A DNA stretch of 9,395 bases from an uncultured Persicitalea sp. (GTDB lineage Bacteria; Bacteroidota; Bacteroidia; Cytophagales; Spirosomataceae). Shown piece by piece: positions 6,533 through 9,395 of the stretch; the first letter of the stretch is position 1, and every line of letters begins with the position of its first letter. The translations under genes were made by a program, and so were the position numbers. The DNA lies in assembly GCA_950075905.1 (NCBI GenBank), contig CATMVR010000137.1, forward strand, positions 1-9,395. The letters are read 5' to 3'. The notes beneath the pieces are model-generated. The model made no database searches. It was not told where the DNA came from and worked only from the letters and a program-made list of their open reading frames with translations.

Positions 6533-8074
6533 ATGAAAAAGATACTCATACTTTCCAGTTTCCTTGCCCTCGCTGCTACCGTTAGCTGCAATGAGGATGA
6601 ACTCACCAAAGTGAATCCTAATGGCGTCACTTTTGATACCTACTTTAATAATCAGGCCGAGCTCACGGCGGGCGTCAACTCCATCTACGCCCTGGTGCAG
6701 TCTAACAGCCTGGTGTCGCGGGAGTGGTTTTTTACCAACGACCTCCGGGGCGACGAAATGGCCTCCGGCGGCGGACAGCTCGAAACTCCCCGCAACCAGT
6801 TGCTCATTGGCGTGCACGATACCGGCAACAGCCTCGTAGACGCACAATGGAGGGGCTGGTACCGTACCATTCACCGGGCCAATGTAGTGATTGAAAAAGG
6901 CCCCAGCGTAACCTCTGTCCCCGAGGCTACCCGTAACCGCCTGATTGGCGAAGCCCGTTTTTTGCGCGCCTGGGCTTACTACGAGCTGGGTAGCCTGTTT
7001 GGCGGAGTACCCATCTACACAGAATTTGTGAAGTCGGTAGAAGGTGCCAAGGCCCGTTCCACTCAGAAGGAAGTGTACGACCAGGCTATTGCCGATCTGA
7101 AATTTGCCGAGTCGGCCCTGCCTGCTACCTACCCGGCTGCGGAGCTGGGCCGGGCTACCAAAGCCGCCGCCCAAACCCTGCTGGCCCGCGTGTACCTGCA
7201 AATGGGCGACTACGCCAATGCCAAAACCGAACTTACCAAAGTGGTATCTTCGGGCTTGTACAAGATTGTAGACAACTACCTCGATCTGACCAACGAGGAG
7301 GGGGAGTTTAACGCAGAGTCAATCTTTGAAGTAGTGTACGCTCCCTCAGGTGGCGCCTATAACTGGGGCGGCGACAGCGACGGCACGGCCTTGCAGGAAG
7401 AAACCGTGCGTACACAGGAGTACTCGGCCATTGGCTGGCGTAACGTAATTCCGTCTAATAAAATCCTGAATGCCTACGAACGCAAATCCAAGGGCGACGC
7501 CAAGGACGATCCCCGCTACGATATGTCGTACTGGAAAGAGGGCGATAAGTTCAATAACGGAGCCAGCACCATGACCGCCGACCGCGTGCAGGGCAATTCG
7601 TCGGTAGTAGACGGCGTGACGCAGAAGGTGAGCTGGCGCAAATACTCAGTGCTTTATAAAGTGGATAACGGCTTTGCCACCAGTGGCATCAACATGCGCA
7701 TCATGCGCTATGCCGATGTGCTGCTGATGCTGGCCGAGTGCGAAAACGAGGCCGGCAATCAGGCGGCGGCCATTGCCCTGATGAATCAGGTACGGGCCCG
7801 CAAGTCGGTAGACATGCCTCCCTTCCCGACCAAAAACTACCCCTGCAGCAACAAGGCCGAAGTACTCGCCGCCATTCAGCACGAGCGCTTTGTGGAGCTG
7901 GCCGCCGAGCAGGTGCGCAACTTCGATATTTTGCGCTGGCGCAAAAATGGCAAGCTGGCTACCGAGCCCCTGACCTACTTCCAGAAGGGCAAGCACGAGC
8001 TGCTGCCGATTCCGCAAAATGAGGTTGACAACAACCCTAAGATGGACCAGTCGAGTCAGAACCCGGGGTATTGA
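6533..8074 (+). CDS. SusD/RagB-type nutrient-binding outer-membrane lipoprotein
   Basis: A 513-residue surface lipoprotein expected to form the lid over the SusC barrel and bind the substrate. The lipoprotein signal is MKKILILSSFLALAATVSC with lipidated Cys19; the following NEDE is acidic, in keeping with export to the cell surface in Bacteroidota. Family features include the N-terminal TPR-like helices (EARFLRAWAYYELGSLFGGVPIYTE type), RYADVLLMLAE (392-402), the helix HERFVELAAEQVRNFDILRW (450-469) and the C-terminal LLPIPQNEVDNNPKMDQSSQNPGY-type ending, of which the LPIPQNE and QNPGY ends are diagnostic. Length is normal for SusD (about 450-600). It is co-directional with susC, 126 nt downstream, with element B between. 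A strong terminator follows. Ligand not predictable. Confidence 0.95.
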   Translation: MKKILILSSFLALAATVSCNEDELTKVNPNGVTFDTYFNNQAELTAGVNSIYALVQSNSLVSREWFFTNDLRGDEMASGGGQLETPRNQLLIGVHDTGNSLVDAQWRGWYRTIHRANVVIEKGPSVTSVPEATRNRLIGEARFLRAWAYYELGSLFGGVPIYTEFVKSVEGAKARSTQKEVYDQAIADLKFAESALPATYPAAELGRATKAAAQTLLARVYLQMGDYANAKTELTKVVSSGLYKIVDNYLDLTNEEGEFNAESIFEVVYAPSGGAYNWGGDSDGTALQEETVRTQEYSAIGWRNVIPSNKILNAYERKSKGDAKDDPRYDMSYWKEGDKFNNGASTMTADRVQGNSSVVDGVTQKVSWRKYSVLYKVDNGFATSGINMRIMRYADVLLMLAECENEAGNQAAAIALMNQVRARKSVDMPPFPTKNYPCSNKAEVLAAIQHERFVELAAEQVRNFDILRWRKNGKLATEPLTYFQKGKHELLPIPQNEVDNNPKMDQSSQNPGY

Positions 8075-8098
8075 GAGAGAAACCTACTTCCCTTACGT

Positions 8099-8144
8099 AA
8101 AAACTCCCGTTCCCGGTCTTTTGGAAACGGGAGTTTTTCTTTTG
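8099..8144 (+). terminator. Rho-independent terminator after susD
   Basis: The stem AAAAACTCCCGTT (8100-8112) with AACGGGAGTTTTT (8127-8139) is 13 bp and perfect, with two further G-C pairs above one mismatch. The right arm runs into a T-rich tract ending TTTTCTTTT (8136-8144). It begins 25 nt after the susD stop. The A-run on the left would let it act on the opposite strand too. It should separate the susCD transcript from the next gene, fully or partly. Confidence 0.85.
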
Positions 8145-8160
8145 ATAAACACACGGACGA

Positions 8161-9395
8161 ATGAAGCATCCTTACTTTAAAATATATTGCTGCCTGCTAA
8201 TCGGAGTTGTGGTAAGTTGTGGCAAAAAAGATTCCACCCTGTTTGAAAAAACGGATTCCATACCCTTTGCCAATACCCTCATGCCCACCGACAGCCTGAA
8301 TGCCTTTACGTTCACCAATTTCTATAACGGCGGAGGTGTAGGCATCGGCGATTTCAACCATGACTCCCTGCCGGACGTCTATTTTACGGGCAATCAGGTC
8401 AGCAGCGCCCTCTATCTGAACGAAGGAGATTTTAAATTCAAAGACATTACCCAAATCGCCGGCGTCACCACCGACCGCTGGTGCACGGGGGTATCCATTG
8501 TAGATATCAATCAGGATGGCTGGGACGATATATACCTCAGCGTAGCGAAGCATCCGGCATTCAAAGACTCCCGCAATCTGCTTTTTGTGAATCAGCGTAC
8601 CCCTGAGCCCACGTTTAAGGAAGAGGCCGAAGCCTACGGCCTGGCCTACGAAGGCTTCACCACCCAAACAGCCTTTCTGGACTACGATCTCGACGGCGAC
8701 CTCGACGCGTTCCTGCTCAATACCGCCCCTGATGTCCAAAACCCCAACAACCTCCGCCCCGCCATCAACAACGGTACCTACCCCTCCACCGACCGGCTTT
8801 TCAGGAATGAGGGACCGGATGCAACGGGGCAAATCCGGTACCGGGACGTCTCGCAGCAAGCCGGCATCCGGTACGAAGGCCTCGGCCTGGGCGTGGTAGT
8901 GTCAGACCTAAACGACGACGGCTACCCGGATATCTACTGCTCCAACGACTTCATCAGCAGCGATGTACTGTACCTCAACAATCAGGATGGTACCTTCCGC
9001 AACGTAATCAGTGAAGCTACCGCCCACACCAGCCTGTACGGCATGGGCGTAGACGCCGCCGACCTCACCAACGATCTCAAAGTGGATATTCTGCAAATGG
9101 ATATGCTGCCGGAGGACAATTTCCGACAAAAACAGATGCTGGCCGGGCAAGACTACGACCGCAAGGAAATGAGCATTTCGCCCCGCTACAATTACCAGCT
9201 GCAGTACATGCGCAATACCTTGCAGGTCAACGTAGGTACCAATCCGCAGACTGGCGCGCCGGAATTCAGCGAAATGGGCCTGCTGGCCGGTGTGGCCCGT
9301 ACCGACTGGAGCTGGGCCACCCTGCTGGCCGACTACGACAATGATGGCCGCAAAGATGTGTTTATTACCAACGGCTACCGCAAAAACATCACCGA
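8161..9395 (+). CDS. FG-GAP/VCBS-repeat lipoprotein, N-terminal 411 residues (runs off right edge)
   Basis: Open from ATG 8161 to the window end without a stop. It has a lipoprotein signal (CCLLIGVVVSC, lipidated Cys20), so it is probably anchored in the outer membrane or on the surface. Six Asp-rich calcium-binding loops of the FG-GAP/VCBS beta-propeller type are seen: DFNHDSLPD (64-72), DINQDGWDD (115-123), DYDLDGDLD (174-182), DLNDDGYPD (249-257), a degenerate DLTNDLKVD (301-309) and DYDNDGRKD (391-399). Bacteroidota proteins of this type are often over 1000 residues, end in an ASPIC/UnbV domain and sit next to SusC/SusD genes; the C terminus cannot be checked here. It starts 86 nt after susD, beyond the terminator, and no good TAnnTTTG promoter is visible in that gap. 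Its role is not known; adhesion or glycan/protein binding in support of uptake is an inference. Weak similarity to integrin-type propellers is expected from the repeats. Confidence 0.88.
   Translation, partial: MKHPYFKIYCCLLIGVVVSCGKKDSTLFEKTDSIPFANTLMPTDSLNAFTFTNFYNGGGVGIGDFNHDSLPDVYFTGNQVSSALYLNEGDFKFKDITQIAGVTTDRWCTGVSIVDINQDGWDDIYLSVAKHPAFKDSRNLLFVNQRTPEPTFKEEAEAYGLAYEGFTTQTAFLDYDLDGDLDAFLLNTAPDVQNPNNLRPAINNGTYPSTDRLFRNEGPDATGQIRYRDVSQQAGIRYEGLGLGVVVSDLNDDGYPDIYCSNDFISSDVLYLNNQDGTFRNVISEATAHTSLYGMGVDAADLTNDLKVDILQMDMLPEDNFRQKQMLAGQDYDRKEMSISPRYNYQLQYMRNTLQVNVGTNPQTGAPEFSEMGLLAGVARTDWSWATLLADYDNDGRKDVFITNGYRKNIT

Noticed and set aside
6500..7201. Minus-strand open frame (233 codons) opposite the start of susD
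   Set aside because: It overlaps element B and susD, shows no domain or signal, and is a shadow of susD codon use.
8197..8859. Minus-strand open frame (220 codons) near the right edge
   Set aside because: The plus strand encodes a lipoprotein with regular calcium-loop repeats over the same bases; the antisense product is shadow sequence.

Overview
The window looks like a chromosomal segment of a Bacteroidota bacterium, probably of the order Cytophagales. The evidence is a SusC/SusD outer-membrane nutrient-uptake pair, a large FG-GAP/VCBS-repeat lipoprotein beside it, a second N-terminal carboxypeptidase-regulatory-like domain at the left edge, and several matches to the Bacteroidota -7 promoter element TAnnTTTG in place of sigma-70 boxes. 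Species cannot be fixed from the sequence alone.

Layout. (1) 1-157, minus strand: the first 52 codons of an exported protein with a carboxypeptidase-regulatory-like domain. (2) 158-412: a divergent promoter region with one perfect -7 element for each flanking gene; the menB one sits inside a 10-bp inverted repeat. (3) 413-1252, plus: MenB (1,4-dihydroxy-2-naphthoyl-CoA synthase, menaquinone synthesis), the type with an active-site Asp. (4) A perfect hairpin at 1257-1291 between convergent genes. (5) 1300-2061, minus: DeoC, and 2284-2991, minus: a GntR/HutC-family regulator with a UTRA domain; gntR precedes deoC on the same strand. (6) 2992-3304: an AT-rich divergent control region with a HutC-type operator inside the likely gntR promoter. 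(7) 3305-6406 SusC-type TonB-dependent transporter and 6533-8074 SusD-type lipoprotein, closed by a strong rho-independent terminator. (8) 8161-9395: the first 411 codons of an FG-GAP/VCBS lipoprotein that runs off the right edge.

How it fits together. SusC and SusD should form an outer-membrane uptake complex for an oligomeric nutrient. No ECF sigma/anti-sigma pair is visible and SusC has no STN domain, so the divergent GntR regulator is the best candidate controller. DeoC, downstream of gntR, hints that deoxyribose-5-phosphate or deoxynucleoside breakdown could be linked, but no transported substrate or hydrolase can be seen. MenB is a housekeeping neighbour.

The most unusual signal is a pair of related intergenic elements, one in the gntR-deoC gap and one in the susC-susD gap. 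Each is built from degenerate 8-nt units arranged as inverted arms, lies in the same orientation relative to transcription, begins with TGAATGAG 3 or 9 nt after the upstream stop codon, and ends exactly 11 nt before the downstream start codon. They look like one family of intercistronic palindromic elements that could control the second gene of each pair.
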